A stretch of DNA of 64,000 nt from the NCBI GenBank assembly GCA_037968815.1, contig JBBKWF010000004.1, forward strand, positions 62,001 through 126,000, read 5' to 3'. Each line of letters opens with the position of its first letter. Position 1 is the first letter of the stretch. A program made the translations under genes and the position numbers. The DNA comes from Pseudopedobacter sp037968815 (GTDB lineage Bacteria; Bacteroidota; Bacteroidia; Sphingobacteriales; Sphingobacteriaceae). Shown here piece after piece: positions 45,984 through 54,151 of this stretch. A model generated the notes under the pieces. That model was not told the DNA's origin, ran no database searches, and was given only the letters and a program-made list of their open reading frames with translations.

Positions 45984-47000
45984 TTATTTATTCAGGATGA
46001 TATCCTCTAATGCGTCAATCCAAGCTGGGTTGTCATTTAAGCTTTCTACTAGTTGCACTTTTTCGCCACCTAATTCCACAAACTCTTCTTGGTACTCAAA
46101 AGAGATTTCGTAAAGTGTTTCTAAACAATCAGCAACAAAAGCCGGACATAAAACCAAAAGACGTTTTACACCTTTTGCAGCCAAATCTTTAAGCACAACG
46201 CTGGTATAAGGATGCATCCAAGGGTCGTTTCCTAAACGCGACTGGTAACAAAGGGTATAATCTTCATTAGTGAGGTTTAATTCTTTCGCGATTAATTGCG
46301 CTGTGTTATGGCATTGTGCCGAGTAGCAGAACTTGTTGTTTTCAGTTAAAGTTGCGCAACAGTTATCAACTTTTAAACAGTGTTGGCCAGAAACATCTGC
46401 TTTACGCATTTGCCTTTCCGGAATTCCGTGAAAACTGAATAAAATATGATCCCATTTTTGGTCAAGGTACTTCTTTGTGTTATCCGCAAAAATCTTAATC
46501 ATTCCGGGATGATCGTAATAGCTGTTGATAAAGCTTATAGCGGGTATTGCCTGCCATTTACTTACAATTTCCATAACCAATTGGTGTACAGAACCAGTCG
46601 ATGCCGAAGCATACTGTGGAAACATAGGCACTACCTTAATGCTATCAACTTTGCTTTGCTTTAATCTTTCTAATGCATCTTCAATTGATGGTGATTGGTA
46701 GCGCATGGCCAGTTCAACTTGATAACCATCTCCTAGTTTTTTAGCAATTGCATCACGAACGCTGTTGCCATAAATCAATAATGGCGAACCTTGTTCTGTC
46801 CAAATTTCTTTATAGATTTTCGCGGATTTTGGACCACGGAAAGGCACAATAATCCCTTTGACTAAAAGTGTACGGTTAAACGCATTAATGTCAATTACTC
46901 GCTCGTCCATTAAAAATTGGTCGAGATATTTTCTTACATCTGCTGTTGATGGACTATCTGGCGTACCCAGATTTACTAATAGAATACCTTTTTTACCCAT
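45984..47000 (-). CDS. hemH: Ferrochelatase
   Basis: 338 residues, the family length. N-terminal GILLVNLGTPDSP, then FRGPKSAKIYKEIW, then FSFHGIPERQMRKAD with the metal-handling His, and CLETLYEISFEYQE near the C-terminus with the conserved Glu. It inserts ferrous iron into protoporphyrin IX, the last step of haem synthesis. Its ATG overlaps the end of the crtW-like gene by 8 bases, so it is translationally coupled to the carotenoid operon. Confidence 0.97.
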   Translation of the reverse strand: MGKKGILLVNLGTPDSPSTADVRKYLDQFLMDERVIDINAFNRTLLVKGIIVPFRGPKSAKIYKEIWTEQGSPLLIYGNSVRDAIAKKLGDGYQVELAMRYQSPSIEDALERLKQSKVDSIKVVPMFPQYASASTGSVHQLVMEIVSKWQAIPAISFINSYYDHPGMIKIFADNTKKYLDQKWDHILFSFHGIPERQMRKADVSGQHCLKVDNCCATLTENNKFCYSAQCHNTAQLIAKELNLTNEDYTLCYQSRLGNDPWMHPYTSVVLKDLAAKGVKRLLVLCPAFVADCLETLYEISFEYQEEFVELGGEKVQLVESLNDNPAWIDALEDIILNK

Positions 47001-47685
47001 TATTTTGTTCTTGTATTGAATCTTTCATTTGCCAAAGCTTCCACCAAGGTGTTCCTGGTGATTCATGGTGCTCATAATGATAACCAAAAAAATAGCAAGT
47101 AAAGAAAGCCCAAATATGATTTTTTGACTGTGTTTTTGAATGATGAATATTTTGATGTTCGCCTTTGTGAGGCAGATATGTACCGAAGTAAAACAATTGT
47201 AAGGTACTTAGCAACGATGGAACAACCCAAAACATTAACAAATTTTGTTCTGCTATGTACAGCTTTAGAACATTGTAAATAATTGCCATTGCTACCACTT
47301 GCCACCAACTGAGGTACTGTTTTATAAACTGAAAATACCAAGTGAAAAAGTTCCCTTCGTAATAATCCGGGTCTTCTTTGGTATGCACAAATTGATGGTG
47401 TTTATGGTGCTCGGTGTTCAACTTTTGAAAAGGAAAAACAGCATAAAAAAAAGTGCAAACCTGTCCTAAAAAGTTGTTCAGCTTTTTATTGCCGGGTGCA
47501 ACTGTGCCATGCATTGCGTCATGTGCGGTAATAAAAAGACCGGTGTATAAATGCATTTGCACCAATACCAAAACATACACCAATGGGTTGGTAAAACTAA
47601 AATCAAAACGCATCAACATAGTAATACTAGCCATCCACAAAAAGATGATGAGTAATGCCATGTATATACCGCGGTTGTTTTTCAA
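46993..47685 (-). CDS. crtW: Beta-carotene ketolase, CrtW-like membrane di-iron enzyme
   Basis: 230 residues, four or so membrane spans, with His clusters HDAMHG, TEHHKHH, FGTYLPHKGEHQNIHH and GYHYEHHESPGTPWWKLW. The last two blocks match CrtW ketolases, which put a 4-keto group on beta-ionone rings, rather than general fatty-acid desaturases. The start is TTG at 47685 (LKNNRGIYMALL); an ATG at 47661 is the alternative, but homologues keep the K-x-x-G-x-Y stretch. Neighbours ispH, cruF-like and crtD-like support a carotenoid role. Confidence 0.8.
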   Translation of the reverse strand: MKNNRGIYMALLIIFLWMASITMLMRFDFSFTNPLVYVLVLVQMHLYTGLFITAHDAMHGTVAPGNKKLNNFLGQVCTFFYAVFPFQKLNTEHHKHHQFVHTKEDPDYYEGNFFTWYFQFIKQYLSWWQVVAMAIIYNVLKLYIAEQNLLMFWVVPSLLSTLQLFYFGTYLPHKGEHQNIHHSKTQSKNHIWAFFTCYFFGYHYEHHESPGTPWWKLWQMKDSIQEQNNG

Positions 47686-47769
47686 TTTTTTTGTTTTGAG
47701 AAGTGGTTTCGTTAGAATGTTTGAATTGAAGTATTTATTTTAGTGCCTTCCTAGCTACGTAAAAGATGC

Positions 47770-47806
47770 CGTCATGTTGAACGATAGTGAAACATCTCAC
47801 AAATAG
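47770..47806 (+). repeat. Interspersed repeat, family B, copy 2
   Basis: Reads CGTCATGTTGAACG, ATAG, TGAAACATCTCAC, AAATAG, nearly identical to the reverse complement of 13085-13120. It lies in the 210-base gap between ispH and crtW-like genes; the rest of that gap holds nothing recognised. Confidence 0.65.
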
Positions 47807-47895
47807 CTGTCGCTTGCTTAGTGCAGATTAAACTAGTGTGATTTATCTCCGATGGACTTCGTTTTCTCGAACCTCAAAATGCCGAAGATTTCCAC

Positions 47896-48744
47896 CTAAT
47901 AAGCTTCTAATTCCTCTTTAACTTGCTCCATTAACCACATTGGCGTTGATGTTGCGCCACAAATACCAACTTTATCGTCTATATTAAACATCGCTCGTTC
48001 TAAATCGTTTGGCTTGCTAATGAAGTAGGTGGCCGGATTATGCTTTTTACAAACTTCGTAAAGTACTTTTCCGTTAGATGATTTTTTGCCCGAAACAAAT
48101 ATGATTTTGTCAAATTTCTTCACAAAATTTGGCAATTCTTTATCTCTGTTTGATACCTGGCGACAGATAGTGTCGTTCGCTTTTACATTATGACCGCGAG
48201 CTATTAGTTCGTTTTTAATATCGTAAAACTTGTCTGTTGATTTTGTAGTTTGACTGTAAAGCGTAAAAGACTCTGGTAAGTCTACACCGTCAAGCTCTGC
48301 TAAATCTTGAAAAACCAAAGCCTCGTTATTGGTTTGCCCTTGTAGTGCAATTACCTCAGCATGACCATGTTTACCAAAAATAAGAACCTTTTCTTTAGCA
48401 TCATGTGTGGTTTTTATGCGGTTTTGTAGTTTTAAAACTACTGGGCATGAAGCATCAATTAAAGTGATGTTATTGGCTAGAGCTACTTTATAAGTTTCTG
48501 GAGCCTCGCCATGGGCCCTAATCAAAACCTTTTCGTTATGTAAAGATTTAAGATCTTCGTTATCGATTATTTTTAAGCCTTTATGCTTAAGCCTAGTTAC
48601 CTCTTCATCATTATGAACAATATCTCCTAAGCAATATAAATACTCTTCCTCTTCCAAAATTTCTTCTGCCATATCAATGGCATAAACCACACCGAAGCAA
48701 AAGCCCGAATCATGATCAATAGAAACCTTTAAATTATAGTCCAT
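47896..48744 (-). CDS. ispH: 4-hydroxy-3-methylbut-2-enyl diphosphate reductase (LytB)
   Basis: From ATG 48744 (MDYNLKVSIDHDSG) it has 282 residues; the longer frame to 48798 would overlap the cruF-like gene and lacks homology. The three iron-sulfur Cys are in SGFCFGVVYAI, IDASCPVVLKL and DTICRQVSNRD. RAHGEAPETY and GICGATSTPMWL are also conserved. It makes IPP and DMAPP in the last step of the MEP pathway, so it feeds carotenoid synthesis, and it lies inside that cluster. Confidence 0.96.
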   Translation of the reverse strand: MDYNLKVSIDHDSGFCFGVVYAIDMAEEILEEEEYLYCLGDIVHNDEEVTRLKHKGLKIIDNEDLKSLHNEKVLIRAHGEAPETYKVALANNITLIDASCPVVLKLQNRIKTTHDAKEKVLIFGKHGHAEVIALQGQTNNEALVFQDLAELDGVDLPESFTLYSQTTKSTDKFYDIKNELIARGHNVKANDTICRQVSNRDKELPNFVKKFDKIIFVSGKKSSNGKVLYEVCKKHNPATYFISKPNDLERAMFNIDDKVGICGATSTPMWLMEQVKEELEAY

Positions 48745-48781
48745 TTTGATGTTATTTTTTACAAAAATATGAAAAGTTAAG

Positions 48782-49423
48782 TCACACGGCGGTAACATTT
48801 AAACCTATGAAAAATAGTACTTGACTCACCAATAAGGTAAACGCAACTGGGTTTGATTTCCGGAATTCAAGTTGGTAATAAACTCTAAGCAGTATAAAAC
48901 ATATAAAAAACCACGCCACGTAATTTTGTAGTGGCACAGTACTATCTAACCAACTCCAATAATCAAACCTTACGGCGACAGGCTCAATCAAAAAATCAAT
49001 CAAAACTAATATGGTTGCACCAACTAATGATTTCATGTTGCGCATATGCTTAAAGTACTTTTTAAGTACAGCGCCAACTGAAAAAACAAGAATTACCCAG
49101 TTTACGCCTATTAACAATGGTACTTGCGCTAATTTCACACCTAAGGTGTTGCCATAGGTGTAAGTACCGAAAAGAGCACCTGTGGATACGCCCACAACCT
49201 CTACCAAATAACCACTTGCGTACACAAATATTAGCCCCAACCAAAACGGCTTATTATATTCTTTTTGATTGATTAAAAGTATTGCCACCATCAATAACAG
49301 ATGAAAGGGGACAACAGAGATAAAAAAAGGATGTAGGTGGGGCAAAGAAAAACCTACAAAACCGACTATATGGAAAATAATGATAAAAATTTTGGACAAG
49401 CCTGGTTTCTCTAAATACTTCAT
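48782..49423 (-). CDS. cruF: Carotenoid biosynthesis membrane protein, CruF-like
   Basis: 213 residues, seven or so hydrophobic spans, with the conserved YASGYLVEVVGVSTGALFGT, YTYG-LG and DFLIEPVAVRFDYWSW blocks of the PF04240 carotenoid protein family. CruF members hydrate the 1,2-double bond of the psi end of carotenoids to give a 1-hydroxyl group. Its start codon overlaps the glycosyltransferase stop by 4 bases (ATGA), so the two are co-translated. Some relatives have other carotenoid roles, but operon context favours hydratase. Confidence 0.85.
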   Translation of the reverse strand: MKYLEKPGLSKIFIIIFHIVGFVGFSLPHLHPFFISVVPFHLLLMVAILLINQKEYNKPFWLGLIFVYASGYLVEVVGVSTGALFGTYTYGNTLGVKLAQVPLLIGVNWVILVFSVGAVLKKYFKHMRNMKSLVGATILVLIDFLIEPVAVRFDYWSWLDSTVPLQNYVAWFFICFILLRVYYQLEFRKSNPVAFTLLVSQVLFFIGLNVTAV

Positions 49424-50514
49424 GATTTTATGCTTCTGCCTTTCCAGCTAACAGTTTTAGTTAAAGATTGTTTGATAGATAACAAGGCCAATATAAACAA
49501 GTTTAACATTTGTAATGGATGATAAATAATATTGACGAATACATTTTGACCCGAAAGATAAGAAATCATAATTCGGCTAAAAATGATAAGAGTCAACGCG
49601 AAATAAAATAACTCAAAGTTACCGAATATCAAGATAAAAAGTGGTCCTAGAACAACAATAATGATGTAAATAATTAGGGCAGGAATGCTGTTGTTAAAGC
49701 CTGCCAATATGTTTTTGCTAAAACCATTTAAACACTCGTTGTAGTTTTTGTACATACGGCAAAAAATGAATCCGTTTGCCAATAAAGCTTCGCCGTTTAA
49801 GCCTTCAGTCTTTACTTTTTTCATGATTTCTATGTCTTCTACTACTTTGTTTTTTACAGCTTGATGCCAATGAAACTGTTTGTACTGCACAGTGTTAAAA
49901 AGCATAAACTGTCCGCTTGCGGCCGCTAATGAAGGAAGTTTTGAGAGTTTTACTAAACGTAAAGGCAATAGATTTAGTAGTAAAAAGTGCATCAGGGGTA
50001 CTACAGTTTTTTCGCCAACGGTAAGGGTGATTTGGTTGGTAAACAAACTCAATAAGCTTAATTTACCGATATACATCCTGTAAAGTGCGTTGTTAATTAA
50101 ACCGTCTTTTATTTCTTCATCGGCATCTAAAAATAACAGCCAATTGCCTTTTGCTTGCTCACTTAATTGGTGGCAGGCAAAGTTTTTCCCCAACCAACCT
50201 TCGGGCAAAGCTTTCCCTTTTATGATTTTGAATTTTGGATGACTTTTGCAAAACTCACTAACCGTCTGGAAGGTTTTATCCTCTGAATCATCATCCAGTA
50301 CAATAACCTCAAAATTCTGATAATCTTGCTGTTGAATAGAATTCAGAAGATTTAAGATGCTTTCTTCCTCGTTTCTGGCCGGGATTAAAATAGAGACTAA
50401 ATCGTTAAACTTCTTTGGTGAATGGCTAAGTTTTGGATTAGAAATAAAGTTGAAAAGTGTTACAGTAAACCGTAAAATCAAAAAGAAGAAAACAATGTAG
50501 AAAAAGTAAATCAT
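49420..50514 (-). CDS. Family 2 glycosyltransferase, CruC-like candidate
   Basis: 364 residues. An N-terminal membrane span is followed by a GT-A domain: VSILIPARNEEESILNLLNS, EVIVLDDDSEDKT, GWLGKNFACHQL, LFLDADEEI. Three C-terminal membrane spans follow (ALIIYIIIVVLGPLFILIF and next). It would move a sugar from a nucleotide donor onto a lipid acceptor. In the carotenoid cluster, between an acyltransferase and cruF, the likely acceptor is a 1'-hydroxycarotenoid, analogous to CruC; a membrane lipid acceptor is the alternative. Confidence 0.8.
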   Translation of the reverse strand: MIYFFYIVFFFLILRFTVTLFNFISNPKLSHSPKKFNDLVSILIPARNEEESILNLLNSIQQQDYQNFEVIVLDDDSEDKTFQTVSEFCKSHPKFKIIKGKALPEGWLGKNFACHQLSEQAKGNWLLFLDADEEIKDGLINNALYRMYIGKLSLLSLFTNQITLTVGEKTVVPLMHFLLLNLLPLRLVKLSKLPSLAAASGQFMLFNTVQYKQFHWHQAVKNKVVEDIEIMKKVKTEGLNGEALLANGFIFCRMYKNYNECLNGFSKNILAGFNNSIPALIIYIIIVVLGPLFILIFGNFELFYFALTLIIFSRIMISYLSGQNVFVNIIYHPLQMLNLFILALLSIKQSLTKTVSWKGRSIKS

Positions 50515-50515
50515 C

Positions 50516-51139
50516 TTATACTGTTATTGCTATTTGTTGGTTTAACGATGCTTCGTAGTGTTTGTTGTAATCACTTTTGATAACCTGTAAACTTGCAAAT
50601 TCTGGTGCTTCCCAATTTTGTAAAGCTATTTTTAAAGTGGGTTTTCGCTTATCAAAATAATCGGTTAAAATTACGGCAAAAACGTAACTGAAAGTTTTTT
50701 GTGAAGCATTAATAATGCGAAATACTCCTTTTTCGAAACTGATAGACTTGCTGTGTAAGGAGTGTAGTTTTCCTTGCGGAAAAATCAAAACTAAGTTTTC
50801 GGGGTTATCCAATAAAGTCCCTGCATATTCTAATGATTCTACTAAACTTTTTGCGTTTTTTTGGATGCTAAAAGCTCCTAGATATTTTAAGAAGCCCACT
50901 TTTTTAGCGGTGTCTTCTAAAACCATTACATGGAATTTCTTTTTAAAATAAATTTTGTTGAGGTAGAAAATTAAGAAACCATCCCACCAGCTAAAATGGT
51001 TGGAGAGTAAAAGAATGGCTTTTTGCGGGTCAAAGTTGATTTTGTTATACTCAAAATCCGAAAAATCCTTTTTTATAATGCGCTCAATATACCAAGAGAA
51101 GAAAGCGTAAATGATTTTGTTGGATTTGGGTTTAATCAT
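50516..51139 (-). CDS. PlsC-family acyltransferase, CruD-like candidate
   Basis: 207 residues with the acyltransferase block I LLSNHFSWWDGFL (NHxxWWD), then VMVLEDTAKKVGFLKYLG and LIFPQGKLHS (block III). PlsC-type enzymes acylate glycerol-phosphate or other hydroxyls. Directly joined to the glycosyltransferase (1 base apart), so the pair may glycosylate and then acylate a carotenoid, as CruC/CruD do in green sulfur bacteria. A phospholipid role cannot be excluded. Confidence 0.75.
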   Translation of the reverse strand: MIKPKSNKIIYAFFSWYIERIIKKDFSDFEYNKINFDPQKAILLLSNHFSWWDGFLIFYLNKIYFKKKFHVMVLEDTAKKVGFLKYLGAFSIQKNAKSLVESLEYAGTLLDNPENLVLIFPQGKLHSLHSKSISFEKGVFRIINASQKTFSYVFAVILTDYFDKRKPTLKIALQNWEAPEFASLQVIKSDYNKHYEASLNQQIAITV

Positions 51140-51224
51140 TGTTTGTACAAAGTGCTAATTTAGTGTTTTTTCACTATAGAGTATAAAGAGATCCAAGAGT
51201 TGGTGTGGAATGGACTGTTTTTTT

Positions 51225-51255
51225 AACCACAGAGGACACGGAGATCACAGAGTTA
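51225..51255 (+). repeat. Repeat family C, copy 1
   Basis: Begins AACCACAGAGGACACGG and ends CACAGAGTTA. Similar 'AACCACRGAG' elements are widely seen between bacterial genes. It matches 51316-51346 with only a few substitutions, and a family A repeat starts 2 bases later. Confidence 0.6.
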
Positions 51256-51256
51256 C

Positions 51257-51293
51257 GTCCAAGCATGGTCTCTCTTTTCGAGGACCCTGTGTT
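51257..51293 (+). repeat. Interspersed hairpin repeat, family A, copy 2
   Basis: GTCCAAGCATGGTC at its 5' end and GACCCTGTGTTT at its 3' end, around a short hairpin. Same family as 12998-13033, 51375-51410 and 59126-59162. Confidence 0.6.
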
Positions 51294-51315
51294 TTTGGAG
51301 GAGACGTATAATTTT

Positions 51316-51346
51316 AACCACGGAGGTCACGGAGAGCACAGAGTTA
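51316..51346 (+). repeat. Repeat family C, copy 2
   Basis: Begins AACCACGGAGGTCACGG and ends CACAGAGTTA. Together with family A copy 3 it forms the second half of a tandem C-A duplication. Confidence 0.6.
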
Positions 51347-51374
51347 GGTGAGGAACTCTAATGTTTTTAATTAG

Positions 51375-51410
51375 GTCCAAGAAGGATTTATCTTTAAATA
51401 ACCCTGCGTT
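51375..51410 (+). repeat. Interspersed hairpin repeat, family A, copy 3 (degenerate)
   Basis: GTCCAAGAAGG at its start and AACCCTGCGTT at its end; the central stem has decayed into AT-rich sequence. The whole 51140-51424 gap contains only these repeats. Confidence 0.5.
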
Positions 51411-51424
51411 TTTTTCGGTTAACA

Positions 51425-52882
51425 TTAAACCATATCAGCAACGATTTTTGCGGATAATAATGCCAATGGAATTCCACCACCAGGGTGTACACTGCCTCCT
51501 ACAAAATATAAATCTTTAATGTTTTTTGTGAAGTTAGCATGGCGCAAAAAAGCTGCGAACTGACTATTTGAACTGGTACCGTAAAGCGAACCCCGAAAAG
51601 AAGATGTTCTGCTTTCTATTGTTCGTGGGTCTAAAATACTTTCGTTTTCAATTAGACTTTCTAAATCAATACCTAAGTTTTTATTGATTTTGGTGATGAT
51701 GTTTTTTCGAGCTTCAGCAATTAAAACATCCCAATTTTGTCCAGTATTATTTGGAACATTAATCATTGTAAACCAGTTTTCGCAACCCTCTGGCGCATCA
51801 CCACTTTGCATTTTTGAGCTAATATTGATATATACAGTTGGGTCGTGATGAATGGTTTGTGATTTAAACATAGCGTCAAACTCTGCCCGATAATCTTTGC
51901 TGAAAATGATATTGTGCAAACCCAGCTCTTTAAACTCTTTTTTAATACCCCAATAAAAAATTAGTGCCGAACTTGAACGCTCTTGCTTTAATATTTTTTG
52001 AGGTTGCTTTTGGTCTTTTAGTAGTTTTTTGTAGGTAAAATAAACATCCATGTTAGAAACTACTATGTCGCTTTCTATAAGCTGACCATCTACTTTAATA
52101 CCTTTTACCTTTTTGTTTTCAACCACAATTTCATCCACAGGTTGGTTGTAGTTGAATTTCACACCCAAATTCTCTGCTAGCTTAACTAAGCTTTTTGTAA
52201 TGCTGTACATTCCGCCTTTAGGGAAATAAGCCCCTAAATTTTGCTCTAAATGAGGAATTACATTTAAAGTTGCCGGTGCTTGGTAAGGGTTGGAACCATT
52301 GTAGGTCGCAAATCGGTTGGCATATTGCACCATTTTTTCATCGGTAAAAAAAGAAGAGTTTGCCTTTGCCATGGTACGGAAAGCATCAATCTGTCCAAAT
52401 CTTAAAAATGATTTCGCGGTATTAGTGTTGGTATAAGTATTTAATAAATGAAGTGATTTCTCTAAAAAAACCTGATGGGTGATATCATAAATGGTTTCGC
52501 TTTTATTCAAGAATCTTTCTAACTCCTCAGGTTTTGAACTGGTGTTTTCTTCAATCTGTTTGGCAAATTTAGCGACATCAGCGAAAGCTGTTAAACTTGT
52601 TCCGTCATCCCAAAAATAGTTGCAGATTTCCTCTAATTGTTGATAATCGAAATAATCCTGTGGGTTTTTGCCGGCCAAGGTGAAAAGCTCATTAACGTAT
52701 TGAGGCATGGTAAACAAACTTGGTCCTGCATCAAATCGGTATTCACCTTGTTTAAATTCAGATAGTTTACCACCTGGGTAGGCATTGCTTTCAAATACAG
52801 CAACGGCAAAACCTTTACTTGCAAACCTGATTGCACTCGCAATTCCGGCTAAACCCGCTCCTACAATATTAACTTTTGGCAT
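51425..52882 (-). CDS. crtD: CrtD/CrtI-type carotenoid desaturase
   Basis: 485 residues from ATG 52882 (the frame also opens one codon earlier at TTG). It has the N-terminal FAD fold of phytoene-desaturase-like enzymes (VNIVGAGLAGIASAIRFASK, then FESNAYPGGK, then RFDAGPSLFTMP), a central AYFPKGGMYSITKSLVKLAE and the C-terminal VGGSVHPGGGIPLALLSAK. The whole looks closer to CrtD, the 1-hydroxycarotenoid 3,4-desaturase, than to CrtI, because of the GPSLFT and HNIIFS blocks and the cruF partner. A CrtI or CrtN-type role cannot be ruled out. First gene of the pigment operon. Confidence 0.75.
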   Translation of the reverse strand: MPKVNIVGAGLAGIASAIRFASKGFAVAVFESNAYPGGKLSEFKQGEYRFDAGPSLFTMPQYVNELFTLAGKNPQDYFDYQQLEEICNYFWDDGTSLTAFADVAKFAKQIEENTSSKPEELERFLNKSETIYDITHQVFLEKSLHLLNTYTNTNTAKSFLRFGQIDAFRTMAKANSSFFTDEKMVQYANRFATYNGSNPYQAPATLNVIPHLEQNLGAYFPKGGMYSITKSLVKLAENLGVKFNYNQPVDEIVVENKKVKGIKVDGQLIESDIVVSNMDVYFTYKKLLKDQKQPQKILKQERSSSALIFYWGIKKEFKELGLHNIIFSKDYRAEFDAMFKSQTIHHDPTVYINISSKMQSGDAPEGCENWFTMINVPNNTGQNWDVLIAEARKNIITKINKNLGIDLESLIENESILDPRTIESRTSSFRGSLYGTSSNSQFAAFLRHANFTKNIKDLYFVGGSVHPGGGIPLALLSAKIVADMV

Positions 52883-52933
52883 CAAATTTATTTAATCAAA
52901 ACATTACTTTAGTTAAATCCGTAAAAAATAAGA

Positions 52934-53977
52934 ATGGACTCAATTTACCGACGATTATCAAAAATCCCAATCATAAAACACAATTATAGCTTAAAATTTC
53001 TTTTTGTAGCATTTATCGGCATCCATATTCCTTTAATTGGAATCATTGCATATGCCTTAACAAATTCCTCAAGTTACTTTTCAGTAAAAATAATTATAAT
53101 AACAGCTTTGGTATTTACATTATTATCAACAGGCTTTACTTTGTACTTTTTGAATAAGCTTTTGGCGCCTTTGCTGATGAGCGATAAAGCTTTAAAGGAC
53201 TATATCAATCATGGAGTAACTCCCAATTTACCCACAAACTATAATGATGAAGCGGGGAAATTGATGGCTTTAGTGCAGGAAACTATTCTACATTTAGACA
53301 AACTAGCAAATGATAAGCGGGAAATTACCACCTTAGTTTCGCACAATTTAAGAACACCTTTAAATCAAATTGTCGGTTTTTGTGAGTTGGTGAAAATTGA
53401 TACTGTTAATTTAAAAGAGTACATAGATAAAATTGAGTCGATTACAAAAATGCAACTACGTAATTTAAGCGACTTGCTGACGCAGTTAATGACTACTGAA
53501 TCTCAAATAAATGCTTTACAAGATGTTGTTAATTACGATTTAAACCTTTTTCTTAACGAAGAGATTGAAAACGTTAGTGATATGCTACAAGCTAAAGACT
53601 TAAAGCTTAAGTTAAACTTAACTGAAGGTGTTTTAACTACAAATAAAAGCAAAAATAACCTTTCTTTAGTTTTTCAAAATTTAATATCTAACGCGATAAA
53701 ATTCTCTTATAAGTATGGAGAAATTAGTGTTTCTACCCGGAAACTAGGAGGAAACATTGAAATAGAAGTTAGAGACGAAGGCTTAGGTTTTTCCAAAAGT
53801 TACCAGCCCAGCCTTTTTAAAGATGCGAGAAATATAGGACGTAAAGGAACAAACAATGAACCTTCTGTTGGTTTAGGCTTGCATCTTAGCAAAAAAATTA
53901 TTGAACAATCAGGCGGTACATTAACTGCATTTAGTGAGGGAGATGGCAAAGGAGCTAGTTTTAAAATTACGATATAG
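52934..53977 (+). CDS. Membrane sensor histidine kinase
   Basis: 347 residues. Two N-terminal membrane spans (FLFVAFIGIHIPLIGIIAYA and VKIIIITALVFTLLSTGFTL) are separated by only a few residues, so there is almost no periplasmic sensor. A HAMP-like linker follows, then HisKA with H137 (LVSHNLRTPLNQIVG), then the ATPase domain with N-box NLISNAIKFS, G1 RDEGLGF and G2 GLGLHLSKKI. No response regulator is adjacent. Divergent from the crtD-like gene with a 51-base gap. Confidence 0.9.
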   Translation: MDSIYRRLSKIPIIKHNYSLKFLFVAFIGIHIPLIGIIAYALTNSSSYFSVKIIIITALVFTLLSTGFTLYFLNKLLAPLLMSDKALKDYINHGVTPNLPTNYNDEAGKLMALVQETILHLDKLANDKREITTLVSHNLRTPLNQIVGFCELVKIDTVNLKEYIDKIESITKMQLRNLSDLLTQLMTTESQINALQDVVNYDLNLFLNEEIENVSDMLQAKDLKLKLNLTEGVLTTNKSKNNLSLVFQNLISNAIKFSYKYGEISVSTRKLGGNIEIEVRDEGLGFSKSYQPSLFKDARNIGRKGTNNEPSVGLGLHLSKKIIEQSGGTLTAFSEGDGKGASFKITI

Positions 53978-54151
53978 TTAATTTTAAAGTGGTTAAAAGT
54001 GCATTTCATGAAGAGAGTTACAAGTAAGGTATTTGAAAAGATAGAGACTAACCTTATTTAACTTGCTGACGGTGTTGAAGCTTGGTACTCAGTAAAAGAA
54101 AATTATATGATTATATTCGCGGATAATTTATATGATCTATTCTTTTTTTTA

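Noticed and set aside
52883..52890. TAAATTTG on the minus strand, matching the Bacteroidota -7 box TAnnTTTG
   Set aside because: It overlaps the crtD-like start codon, leaving no room for a transcript start upstream, and no -33 TTTG at the right distance was found.
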